A DNA stretch of 64,000 nt from positions 1-64,000 of the forward strand of contig VXAY01006704.1 in assembly GCA_013399855.1 (NCBI GenBank), given 5' to 3'. The DNA comes from Oxyruncus cristatus. Lineage: Eukaryota; Chordata; Aves; Passeriformes; Cotingidae. The notes below the pieces were generated by a model. That model saw nothing but the letters and a program-made list of their open reading frames with translations. It ran no database searches and was not told the DNA's origin. Positions 47,233 through 58,290 of the stretch are shown piece by piece. Position 1 is the stretch's first letter; every line of letters starts with the position of its first letter. The translations under genes and the position numbers were made by a program.

Positions 47233-50200
47233 CAGATAAATATGATGAAGGTACCACAACAGTGAGTGAGCTGCAGACTTCCCTCAGAGTTGGGTAGAAC
47301 CAGTTTGCAGGTTTGGAGGTCTCTTCCAGGACTCAGATGACACCTGTCTCTTGGCCTTTCACACAAATCCCAGTGTCCTCCTTCCTCAGTCCCAACTTCC
47401 CAGCGATTATTAGTGGTGTCAATCCCCTCATAATGACTTTAGTTCTAACAGTCTCCCAACACATTCAGTTTCTTTTCAGAGCTTTTTGTTTTGAAATGCC
47501 AAAATAGATCAAGGAGACCCCCTACACAGTATTAGAGATGTAAAAAAAAAGAGTGGATTAGGGCATGTCCTTTCCAGTGAATCTTCCAAGGCACTTGGAC
47601 ATGTAAATGCTTTTACTTGGACATTTAGAGCTGTAAGATGGTTTTGAAGACCTTGGCTACTAATTCAAAGGATACCTGGCTTCCTTAATATGATAGACAT
47701 CCCTTTTTGGTGCTGTATAGATAGAACTTGCCTTCTGATTCTTTGTTGTTACAGTAAAAGTCACAGGATGGGAAACTCGAGCTTCATTTTGTGAGGTTCA
47801 TCTTTGAGCAGGAGTGAGCTGTTTGGAAATTGAGGCTGTAGGTTTACCCCGTTATGCAGCCACACCAAAGGCAGCATTATTCCAGTTATAACACTGTCCA
47901 TGGCTGATCAGTCTGTGTTCACCAAGGCACCTTCACAGCCTCAGGAAATGCCAGCAGGTACCTGTTTTTCCAGCTCATGCTCTGGTTGGTATAAATGATT
48001 GGGCAGAAACAACAGTGCAGCAGCCTCAGATGTGTTTCCAGTCAGGTGCTCACAAATGCCTGTGCATTAACTCTGAACTCCAAGCACAGTGACTGCTCCT
48101 TTTCTGTTGGGAAAGGCATTAAATGATGCATAAACCTCCTCAGAGACAGGAAATTTGCATCTTTTTAACTGGTTTAATTACCTTGAGCATATTATCACTG
48201 GATAAAATACACCAGCCCACCTTGCACTGCTGTGTCACTGGGCTTGCAGCTCTTCCTCCTCCTCTGGGTAAACTCATCACAAAAGAACAGACCAACACCA
48301 GTCTCAGTCCCACAGGTCAGAGCAGAAGTGACCTCTCCATGTCGGCAGAGAGAGGGTTCAACCTAAATTTAACCTAAATTTAAATTTGAACCTAAATTTA
48401 AACCACACTGATATTCTTTCTGCTTTCTGTCCTTACCAGTTTTTGAATGGTCAAAAGTAGGCAAAGGTACATGTTTTCTAAATGCTTGTTGCCTTCATAA
48501 CTTTGGAGAGGAAGGGGTTTACAGGGCCAGCTTAGAAGCTGGTTCAGAGCAGTGCTAAGAATTGTTTCCAAGCTTTAAAAAAAAAAAATATTATTGCTTC
48601 CCACTCCAAGTGATCGATGAAGAAAAAGACAAAACATTCCCTATCACAAAACAATCACTCTCCAACACTGTTTCCTTAACGATGTTTTATTTTACTGGAG
48701 ACTCTCCCATTTTCACCTCCTCCACTTGGCACATATTTCTGCCTTTCCAGTGCCTCAGGGACTGTGTTATCAGGATCAAGGGAGAAGGAAATTACAAAAC
48801 TGGCATCCTGTAATATTTTATGCAGGAATCAAGTGCTGCTCTAGCATGAAGTCATTGGTTTTAGGCTATAAAATTCAGTGCACTTAGTTTTAGTGACTGG
48901 ATACAACTTTTAGGACTGGTAAATAGATGCACATGAGCTGAAGTGGATCGGATCCCATTTTGAAGGGAACTCCATGTTTATGTGTCACCACTGCCAGAAA
49001 TCCACATGCCTCCAGGGACTTGGGGTCTTTCTTTCACTCCAAGCAGTGACAGATGTCAGGATTTGCCCTCTCAGTCCCCATATCCCTGGGAATCTGGGCC
49101 CAGCAACGTGCAGTAAAATGCTGACAGCAATCCCTGCTGGTGGTAAGATGTTCTTGGAATTCTAACTAAATCCGCTTTGTTGAACAGCAAAGTTGTCACT
49201 TGGCTGCAGGATGAGAAACAGATGCCTGCACCCTGGATCTCCATTGCCAAAGGAATGAGGCACTGGGGACACAATTAATTCCCACTGGGATGTCCAGACA
49301 GACTGAGCTGAGCGAGCTCAGTGAGCACAGAGCAGGGATCTCCCCCGGGTTCACCTGCCCAGGCACTGTGGGTGTTTCTCCAGGATTCCCAGACACTCAC
49401 GGGCTGGTCCCAGCTCCTGTGCTGCCTGAGCTGGGAGTTATGTAGAAATGCTGGAAAGCCATCCAGTGCCACTGGGCCTGGACAGATGCTGAGGCAGAGA
49501 AAGCAAAGGTATCCAGGCTTTCCCAGGCACGGGGCAACCTTTCAGCTGCCATGTTTAAACCACACGGTCAAAGCTCCCTCTTTGGGTCTGTCCAAATTTT
49601 TCATCCTCTATAAATAGGCAGCACTGGCTTCCCTTGGCCAGCCCTGCTGGACTGTTTTCTCAGTGAGGACAATGAATTCCGAGGGCATTCACATCTGCTG
49701 ATATCCCTGACGAGCCTGTCAGTACTTGGTGCTGGTACTTGGATCAGTTCCATGGCTATTAGGAAAAAAACTCCAAGTTTGTTCCCTGCAGGCACAAAGC
49801 CAGACCTAATGACAGAGAGAAGTGCAGATGCTCTCAGGCAATACCAGGACAAAGTCCCACCAGCCCCATTCCTTCAGATCCATCCAAAATTCCCAGTTAT
49901 TTGCAGGGAAAAGGCACGTTCAGCACCCTGCGTTCTGTGCCAGCTGTTAGAGGAGCTCCAGCCCTGCTTTACCTCGGAAGGCAGAAGGAAAAGGGCAGAT
50001 GATGTGCTTTAATTCTCTGCTGACTCACATGGAAGAGCAGATTTTTCAGCAGAGGCTCAAGCCCAGGCCAGGCAGTCAGACCCCAGCAGCTCCATCTGTA
50101 ACATCTCATGGGCAGCGTCTGAATTCATTAAAAATCTGACTTTGACGCTGCTGGGAGGCCAAAATGACAAATCAGGCTTTTGAAAGTCTTTACTCCCCTT

Positions 50201-50489
50201 GCAACTAAAATCTGAGATTTGCAGCCTTGCCCTTTCTGATAAGCTCAGAGGTGAGTTTGTTCAGGGCTGGACTCACAGTGGGGGCAGGAGAGGGTTTGCA
50301 GGTTATTACCTTCTGCTGTTGGTTTTGCTGGAACTGACCCAGCCCTTTATGCAAAATTCTGTGGGGAAAAAAAAAACCCAGCATATTCGGACAGCTTGTG
50401 AAAATGCTGCAGCTTTGGTTTCTGTGCCTGGTGTCCCCCAGTGCTTTGCTCTGCAGGGTGACAAACCCCGTGGCCTGTGAGCTGTGGCA
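47233..50489. other. Unique non-coding DNA with a small AT repeat and a hairpin
   Basis: No gene recognised. AACCTAAATTT is repeated three times at 48360-48404 with irregular spacing. A12-13 lies near 48576. A hairpin ACTGAGCT/AGCTCAGT with 5-nt loop GAGCG lies at 49302-49322. Confidence 0.5.
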
Positions 50490-50790
50490 GGACTGTGTCA
50501 CTGACGCCGCAGATAAATCACGGGCACTTCTCCCTCAGCCTCCCACTCGCTCCCAAGCTTTCACCCCACGAACAAACTTGGCTCTCCAGTCCTTCGCTTC
50601 CCGCTAATTCTTTGCTTTGGGAAAACGGGTGGAAAGACAGAGCGATGTGAATCGAAAGGTTGCCACCTCCCGGACACCGAGGAGTAGCGTCTGCCGCTGG
50701 AAAAGGGAACTCCTCCAGCAGCACCCGGGAGAAGAGGGGGAAGTGCCTGTGCAGGAACTTCGGGGATAAAAAAAGGAAAAAGCTGGATGA
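50490..50790. promoter_or_regulatory. CpG-enriched block, possible regulatory element
   Basis: About 17 CpG by my hand count in 300 bp (for example GACGCCGCAG, CACCGAGGAG, TCTGCCGCTGG, CACCCGGG), clearly more than in neighbouring kilobases. I see no TATA box, convincing initiator or exon. It could be a small CpG island, or a GC-rich patch kept up by GC-biased gene conversion. Confidence 0.3.
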
Positions 50791-52906
50791 AGAAGGAATC
50801 TGAGTTGCACTGGGCAGCACTCAAACCCACCCTCCCGAAGGCTGGAGTGCTCATTTTCTCTCTCTGTTTGTGAGTGCTGCCGAGCTTGTGAAAATAAGGG
50901 ATGCCAATATGCCTCTGTTCATCTGTCCAACAAACATTTCTTCAGTTTTCTCAGCCCCACCTGCACATCTACACAGTCCTGGTGTTGTGCTGGCACCCTC
51001 ACCTCTCCCTCTGCACAGTTCTCAGCCATGGATTTTATACCTGGGGAAAAAATGGCCCGGCGCTGGTGATCCCAGACCGGGGTCTTGATTTTTAATAGAT
51101 TTACACTGAAATACATTTAATAAAATTTCATAAATAACTTTAATAAAATTATATAAATTTAATAAAACCAAATACCATGGTAATAACAATAGGCTCTAAC
51201 CATGGGCACCCCTGGCATCATGTGCTGTATTTAGAGGAGGGTCTCTGCTGCTCAGAGCTTTTCTGGACTAACCCATAGGAGTGAACAAATCCTTCTCCTA
51301 GTGGCGAAGAACATTGCTGAGATGATGGGAACCTGACAGTTTTTAAATCTGAAACTGGACCAAAACAACACAGCAAAAAGTAAAATATTTTTCATTTTCT
51401 TTATTTCATCGGGGTTTTTTTTTAGCTGAGCCCATCACCTGTGATGGGCATCTGAACAGACACTGGTACAGTGTCAGTACAGCTTTACTGGACTGGCTGT
51501 ATGACAAGAGCTCTCAAAGTCCCCAGCATCCAAGCTCTCCAACTCTGCCCTTTCACGGAAATTCCACAGAGCTCACCAGTAACTCAGCTCTGAACACACA
51601 GCAAGGCCTGCAGGCAGCAGGTTTTGGTTTGTGGCTCTGTCAGGTGTCAGCAACACACTGTGCTCGTGCACTGGATGTTTCCAGTTTGGGAGCAGTGACA
51701 CGGCTACTACAGAGACACTGCTCTCAGATACACCCCAGCAAGCCCAAGGCTCAGTTTAAAGGTCAGTGCATCACTGGGGAGGAAACCAGGGCTATTCTTT
51801 CTGTGACAGCAGCTGTAAACACGGATTTTATTCCAAAATAAGGTCAGTTGTTACATGCTCTTGTGAGCTGCAAAGAGATTTCAAATCCTACTGAAAACGA
51901 CAACTGCAAGAGAAAGGGATCAGGAAGCCAAGGAGGTGGTGGTATTTTTGCCAACAAATACTCCTTTTGCTTTCTTGCTGGAGTATATTGGAGCTCAAAA
52001 GTACAAAACCCCTTAGATGTTGCATCCAGCATCTCCCCAAATATTGGTACCCACACATTCATTTAAAAAAACATGTATAGGCATTATATAGGATGCAATA
52101 TCACCCCAAATACATTATTATTCGATTCCTCTGAACATTACAAATCACTTATTTTCTGGTCCTGTTAAAACCGACCTGCCTGAAACTCAGATCAGGCATC
52201 TCAGATTAATTCAGTTCCCCTCCTTCACCTTCCCAGCCCACTGGAGTAGCAGTAACTGCTTTTGTTCAGATCCAGGGATGGCACATTTGTCCTCAAGAGC
52301 AAAATGTCAGAAGGATGTTTGCACCTGTAAGAGCCACATCTTGGTGTGAGCAGGGCAAAAAAAGCAGCAACCACAGATTTGCCTTCAAGACAGCAGAAGA
52401 CAATTTTTATACAAATACTTTTGGGATGTGCTGGTCCCCTGCATCACCTTTGGAATTCTCATGTCTTTCTGCAGCCTTCAAGTGCTGCCTGAGCCTCCTG
52501 CTCTGCCTGTGTGTGGATGTGAGGTGTCTCCCAGGGGGGACATTGCACAAGCTGCCATCAACCCTCCTCAGCAGGATCAGGACTCCCCACTCCTTCCAGG
52601 ACAAACGTTTCCCCATCAACTTCAGCGGCAAATGCTGTTACAGCGAAGATGATGGTTGTAACAGGTTGTAAAGTCATTTAATCCAGGCTGGCATCATCTT
52701 AATTAGTGGTGCAATCAACCTTCTCGACTGCACAAGTCGCCAACCAAATGCACAGCAGAAATCTGGAGGGCACATCAGAGCTCAGAGAAGGAACTCCAAG
52801 GGCAGTGGGGAGGTCTGAGGCAGCATCAGGCTCCAAAAATTGAGTCCACAGGCCAGATGGTGATTTGAGCATCCCCCTCCTTGCTGGGGACTCACATTAA
52901 CCCACA
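50791..52906. other. Unique non-coding DNA with an AT-rich repeat
   Basis: No gene recognised. TTTAATAAAATT-type units recur three times at 51115-51168. Poly(A)-signal-like AATAAA words there come from this repeat. Confidence 0.5.
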
Positions 52907-52976
52907 GGCACCATCCCTGCCCGAGGCACAGGTATTGGAACAAAGTGATCTTGGCATGTCCCTTCCAACATGCTGC
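52907..52976 (+). mobile_element. Diverged CR1 3'-tail stub
   Basis: GGCACCATCCCTGCCCGAGG, TATTGGAACAAAGTGATC and CATGTCCCTTCCAACATGC follow CR1 tail order (gtgtccctgcccatggcagg, ttggaactagatgatc, ggtcccttccaaccc) with many substitutions. Confidence 0.6.
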
Positions 52977-54429
52977 AAGCCTCTGAGATCAGCTGGAATA
53001 AAGGGGTGTGTGACCTGGTTACAACTCCACTCAGGCTCACAGGGTACCCTGATTTAGAGAGGAGTATCCAACTGCTGCCACTGTGCACTGTTACATCAGG
53101 CATGGGTTGTTTTTCCTTTTTGAAGTGTTCAGGAATTGAATATCTGTCTCCCAGCGCTGTTCTCAGACTCTGACAATGATCACAAAGTTGTTCTCTGCTG
53201 TCTGCACAGGCAGAGTCTGTTACCACTCACCCTTTAGCAGCACGTGTGAGGTAAGATGAACCCCCAGGCAAGAGACTGCCCGTATTTGGGGTTTATCCCC
53301 CAAAATAAGCTTCAGCCCCACAATACAACACGTGCAAATGCAGCAGTGGGACCACCTGGAGTGACATCAGCCCTTCAACTCATAATTTCAGTGTCCGCAG
53401 TGGCCTGGCATCAAGGTGCCCCTTTGGCTTCTCAGACCACCACAACACAGACCTGAAACCAGCTTCCCACCGAGCTAAACCAGGGCCACTCAAGACAACA
53501 GACCTGCTGGCACTGCTCCTGAAGCTCCAGCACACAGGTCCCACCAAGAAAAAGAACCCCCTTGCCCTGCAATATTGCAGTGGTGTCTGCAGGGAAACCA
53601 CCAGGAGGGACACGTGAGCCCATATCAGACCATGGCAGGGCAACCTCACGATTTTCAGGTGTTCCCTAATTAGATAATCCCCTGAATGTGCAGCACCTGT
53701 GTCCCAGTAGGAGCTGTGGGTGTCTGACTGGGCACTCTGGCCCAGGTGGTGTCTGTCCCCTTCAAGGCTTTGATTTGGAGACACTAAACTCAGCAGAACT
53801 GCAGACATCCTGGAATTTTCCACTAGCTGCAGAAGAGACTTCAGTGCAAATCCTTGTAGTTCTCTTTATGTCTCTCTTCAGAAGACACCCTAAAGTGACT
53901 AATATTAACCCTGTTGGAAATACTTTGATTCCCAGCAATACCAGCTACTGAATTTTGTGACTTGCAGCTATTGCTCTGTACCTGGAACGAATCCCTTCCT
54001 TGTTCTCAGGATAAGAAATAAAATCTCCAAAGCCCTCAGAATAAGCCCTTGCTGTGCAGGTTTCATGGGAAGGCACACACAGGAGTCCTTGCAGATGTAC
54101 TCAGTACCAAACTGCACACACAGCCTGTTGTCTGAAATACCACGTGCTTTCATAGCAGAAATAACGTATTTACACTGTACAATTCCTGCACATTTATCTT
54201 TGATCTTCAACCCCCTCTTTGCTGCGTCCACACAGCTCTCTCCAAACCCCTCCAACCAAGCACAGTCTCTTAATTGCATTCATTTTCTCATGGCACCTGC
54301 CTTTCTTTTACATTTCCACATCTATACTTGGCTCCTCCTTTTACCTTCTGTCTCTCCCCTTAGCGAGGCCACACAGCTGGAGTCAGCCAGAGTTTGGGCT
54401 CTTCTGGTGGCATCAGTCAGTCTTGGGGG
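52977..54429. other. Unique non-coding DNA
   Basis: No gene confirmed. Short inverted repeats are TTTGGGG/CCCCAAA near 53286-53304 and a 14-bp palindrome CTGCAATATTGCAG at 53567-53580. The minus-strand frame 53968-54279 is cysteine-containing and less repetitive than most, but I cannot assign it to a family. Confidence 0.45.
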
Positions 54430-54783
54430 TCACAGAATCCTAAAAGGGTTTGAGTTGGAAGACACCTTAAAGACCATCTCATTCCATCCCCTGCCACGGG
54501 CAGGGACACCTTCCACTAGCCCAGGTTGCTCCGAGCCCCATCCAACCTGGCCTTGGACACTCCCAGGGATGGGGCAGCCACAGCTTCTCTGAGCAACCTG
54601 TGCCAGGGCCTCCCCACCCTCCCAGCCAAGAATTCCTCCCCAATATCCCATCTAACCCTGCCCTCTTTCAGTGGGAAGCCATTCCCCCTGTCTTGTCACT
54701 CCAGAGCCTTGTAAATAGTCTTTCCATCTCTCCTGTAGGCTCCCTTCAGGTGCTGGAGGGGATCCTGTGCTGTCCCACGTTTT
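54430..54783 (-). mobile_element. CR1 LINE 3' fragment
   Basis: Minus-strand CR1: CACAGAATCCTAAAAGGG, GCCACGGGCAGGGACACC, CCATCCAACCTGGCCTTGG, GAGCAACCTGTGCCAGGGCC and CAGTGGGAAGCCATTCCCCC. Common group, 5'-truncated near TGTGCTGTCCCACG. Confidence 0.92.
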
Positions 54784-55089
54784 AGAGGCAACAGAATTAT
54801 CTCACTGAAGCCTTCTTTTAACATACATCTTTTCCTCTTGCACCTTCTCCTCAAGCCACCAGCCTGTGAACACAAAGAGTACTTAATCCTGCAACAGGGA
54901 AGAGGAGCAACCACCACCCTCCTCAGCCCCTACTGAAAGCCTCTCCCTCGACATTTTCTCACGGCTGCCCTCAAACCCTGCCCTTAACCACACAAAACCC
55001 TCCACTGGGAAAGAAGGGGGTTTCCCTTTTAAGGAGCAGGATTGGGGCGATGCCAGGCCAGCCCAGCTGTGCCCAGTGAGGGTTTAAGG
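54784..55089. other. Unique non-coding DNA
   Basis: GC content rises towards the CpG-rich block; nothing recognised. Confidence 0.5.
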
Positions 55090-55830
55090 GTGGGCGTGGG
55101 GCTGTGCTGGGTTTCACCTGTGCGGCTGGAGGGGATAAAGGAACCAGCGGGGCGAACCCCGCGCTCAGTTTATCCTTCAACGCTGGAAGGGGAGGTTGTT
55201 CAGGACAGGGCTGGAGCGGAGCAGCGCTGGACTCACAGGTGGGACACCCGAGGGGCTTTTGGCTGGGCTGGGGCCGATTAAACCCACTAGATGGCGGCAG
55301 CTCCTTAAATTTGTGTGCTTGGCGTGGAAAAAGCGCAGGATGAGGCTTCCCGCGTGGAAGCTGTGGAAGGAGCTGAGAGCATCAGCTCCCACGGGCTCCC
55401 GCCCCCCGAGGCTGCGACCTGGGGCAGCCCCGCAGCCCCTGCCCGGGGTGTCGGTGCGGGTAAAAAAAGGTGCTTGGGGAGCCCTCTCTGGGCAGGGGGA
55501 GGCTGAAGACATTGAATGTGTAATTCCTCAAACAAACGCTGCGAACCCGCGCCCGTGACCCACCGAGCGTGTACTCAACATCTCCCGTTCCCTCCTCCAG
55601 AATGGGCTTTGCCGGGGGGTCTGGGGGTGTGTGCGCTCCCCGAGTTGGCTGATGGGCATTAACTGAGCTCAAAACCCATGAAAAAGGATCAAACGTGCGT
55701 AAATGTTGCGTGTAAACCCGAAAATGCCGGGGTTCTGTGCGGAGCTGGAGCGGCCCTGGGGTCGCAGCTCGCAGCCAAAATGCTTCAGCAGCTCCGTCTG
55801 CGACTCTGGCTGCGTTCAGGGTCAGTCTCT
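55090..55830. promoter_or_regulatory. CpG-rich block, candidate promoter or first exon
   Basis: My hand count gives about 40 CpG in 650-740 bp, with long GC-rich stretches; this is the strongest CpG island-like interval in the window. On the plus strand a weak TATA-like GATAAAG lies at 55134-55140. An initiator-like CTCAGTT follows about 30 bp later near 55165, and donor-like sites CAG|GTGGGA at 55238/55239 and GCGG|GTAAAA near 55460 come after that. A CTCF core match sits inside. No downstream coding exon is visible, so a first non-coding exon, a distal promoter or an orphan island are all possible. Confidence 0.42.
55284..55297 (+). promoter_or_regulatory. CTCF-binding core motif
   Basis: CCACTAGATGGCGG fits the vertebrate CTCF core CCASYAGRKGGCRS at all 14 positions, and the following CAG extends the usual context. 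Placement in a CpG-rich block fits an insulator or a loop anchor beside a promoter. Occupancy cannot be seen from sequence. Confidence 0.55.
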
Positions 55831-56071
55831 GAGATGTCAGGGATACCCACAGCTGGAATGGGAAGGAGATTTGAGGGCGAATTCCTGGGTTGTGGCAGTG
55901 TAACTGACTCCCACCAGTTCAGGACAAGGAATATTGTTACATCCTAACCCTACCCGGTCTCTTGCCTTTTGTCATGCGGATCCCGTATGTAGGACTAAGA
56001 GCCCTTTATTGGAGGATTGATGGAACTGTTGGAATGCTAATTCGACCAAGAGAGCAAGGAGACTAGGATTC
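55831..56071. other. Spacer between CpG-rich block and CR1
   Basis: Short unique sequence; nothing recognised. Confidence 0.5.
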
Positions 56072-56392
56072 CAGTACTTAAAGAGGCTTCAAAAGAGCTG
56101 GAGAGGGACTTTGGACAAGGGCATGGAGTGATGGGACAAGGGGGAATGGCTTCCCACTGACAGAGGGCAGGGTTAGATGGGATATTAGGAGGAAATTCTT
56201 CCCTGTGAGGCTGGGGAGGCCCTGGTACAGGTTGCCCAGAGAAGCTGTGGCTGCCCCTGGATCCCTGGAAGTGTCCAAGGCCAGGTTGGATGGGGCTTGG
56301 AGCAACCTGGGCTAATGGAAGGTGTCCCTGCTCATGGCAGGGGGTGGAATGAGATGAGATTTAAGGTCCCTTCCAACCAACCTGTCTGTGAC
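56072..56392 (+). mobile_element. CR1 LINE 3' fragment
   Basis: Plus-strand CR1: AGCTGGAGAGGGACTTTGG, GGACAAGGGGGAATGGCTTC, TTGCCCAGAGAAGCTGTGG, GGCCAGGTTGGATGGGGC and AAGGTCCCTTCCAACCAACC. It lies about 240 bp downstream of the CpG-rich block. It carries a short extra CTGGAT where the family reads CCCCATCCCTGG. Confidence 0.92.
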
Positions 56393-57690
56393 TTATGAGT
56401 TGTTTTGAAAGGAGTTTGGCAGCTCTCTGTGTCCACCACAAAATCCTCTGCTGTGTAACAGGCTACTCCGAGGTTAGCTCTGTTCTAGCTATGTTGCTTG
56501 ATAAATAGGAGCACTTATATATGGAAATTTATGGGATTTCCCTCCAGCCCTTCCCGGGAGCGGCACCTCCTTGTGGGCTGTGCCCTGATACAGCTCCAAC
56601 CAAATGCAGCCCAGTCTGTGCCTTGGGTTGTGTGAACCCTGGGCTGGTTCTCTGTCTAAAATCAGTCCTGCCCGAACCTCCCCTCTGCAGATGCAGCAGA
56701 ATTGTCACGTTATGCTATTTATAGACAAGGTATTACTGACTGATGAAGGTCAGGTGAGAAAGTCGTGGCAAAGTTGTGAGGTAAATAAGCGCTTGGTTCA
56801 TGGGTGGTGGCAGGGAGGGGGAGGACAGTGATGTCCTCAGATGTCTTAATTCCCTTTTCACAGCTGTTGCCATCAGATTGGTCCCTCCCTCCCGCACGTT
56901 TGTGGCTCAGGTGTGCGGTGCACTCCTCTCCTTTCCCAGTGCAGCTGTGATCCTTCCAAGGGAGGGAGCATTCCGAGTGCCTCCCTGCTGGAGCTGCTTT
57001 ACTCGGGTGCAGTGCTGGGAGAAGAGCAGCACCCGAATCTTTCACTTCTCTTAGATTACGGATTTGCTGGGGGACTTCAGGAACCGGGCAGATCTAGTGC
57101 CTGTTGTTTCAGACTCGCGGTGTAGCTTTGTAGCAGAGTGTGCAGCCACCTGGGCATCCCTAGGAGTTGTATTGGGTGACATGTACCGTGGTTCCTGCTG
57201 TTGTGGTTCCTGAGAGGTGTAATGTGCTCCATTCCAGGTCTCTTAGGCAGAAACTGGTTTTGCTCCAATGCTTTCCCAGTGTTAAAGGTGGCAAACTGTG
57301 TCCTCCTGAGCCCACAGACGTGACAACACGACTTGTAAACCACATCCAAGGTGTGCAATCTGCCGCTGGATTCTCTCTTCCTGCAGCCCACCAGAGGGAT
57401 TCTCTTCCGTGCTGCTCAAGTGCTCACCCAGCCGTGCTGGGGGGCTTGTTCATCCACATTCTGCTTTTCATGGAACCGTCCTGCAGAATCGGGGACAACT
57501 ATTCCCTGGAGTTCATTTGTGCTCAACCTCCTTTCCACCTACGCTGCGGTGCAGTTTAATTGGGATGTGAATTTTTAACCTTTTCCTGAAGGGCCATTTT
57601 CTTCCTGCTCCCCTCCTATCGCACACAGAAGTGTTGCTGTCCTCTGGCTGCACTTACCTGGAGCCAGCTCCTTTGCACAAGGCGAAAGGG
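56393..57690. other. Unique non-coding DNA
   Basis: No gene or known repeat recognised. Frames such as 57167-57559 have no domain. Confidence 0.5.
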
Positions 57691-58290
57691 AGCTTGTTAA
57701 CAGGTACCTCAGTGCTTAATTAATGATCCAACTTGATGGGGAGGGAGCGCCTCCCTCCCGCCCAGCGCGGCTCTGGCATTGCACGTGTCACTGTGTCCCC
57801 AAATCCGCGCTGAAATGGTCGCTGTGCCTGCTACCGACAGAAATGGGACAAATATTGGTGGTTTCCATGTAGCTCCTGATTCCCCTCATGTGTCTGTTCC
57901 ATGCAGTGTTTGGGGGCTGAGTGAAGGAAGGCAATAGGACAGTGAATTTGAGGTAGGGTTTTTTTTTTTATTTATTTTATTTTCCCCCATTTGCTGAAGC
58001 CGAGTGGAATTAAATGTGACCTGTCTGAAAGCCAACCTTGTTTCCAAAAAGTGCACGGGGAGCTGAGATCAGAAGACACATTACAAACATTGCAGTAGCA
58101 TAACTTGAGGCAAGTGCAATCATTTACTTGACTAATGAATCCCCTGGGCTGCTAGCAAGAGAGCAAATCTCTCATCCATCTTCTTAATTTAATAAGCAGA
58201 GGGGTTGGCCTTAAGGGTAAATGAAATGCGTAGTGATCCCATGAATGTTTCAGCAAATTGATGTACTATAAGATAAGGGAGATCCAGCAA
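57691..58290. promoter_or_regulatory. Possible conserved non-coding element with a CpG cluster
   Basis: A homeodomain-type CTTAATTAATGATCC at about 57714-57728 is followed by roughly 11 CpG in 95 bp (57745-57840, for example CCCAGCGCGGCTC, AATCCGCGCTG). Low-repeat AT-rich sequence then runs to 58290. It is free of recognised transposons and not coding. A conserved developmental enhancer would look like this, but this is pattern impression only, without an alignment. Confidence 0.3.

Noticed and set aside
51115..51168. Polyadenylation signals (several AATAAA words)
   Set aside because: They are units of an AT-rich tandem repeat with no transcript evidence upstream.
53957..54592. 211-aa plus-strand open frame
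   Set aside because: It reads into the antisense of a CR1 tail at its C-terminus, and the upstream part is low-complexity leucine and serine-rich translation with no motif.
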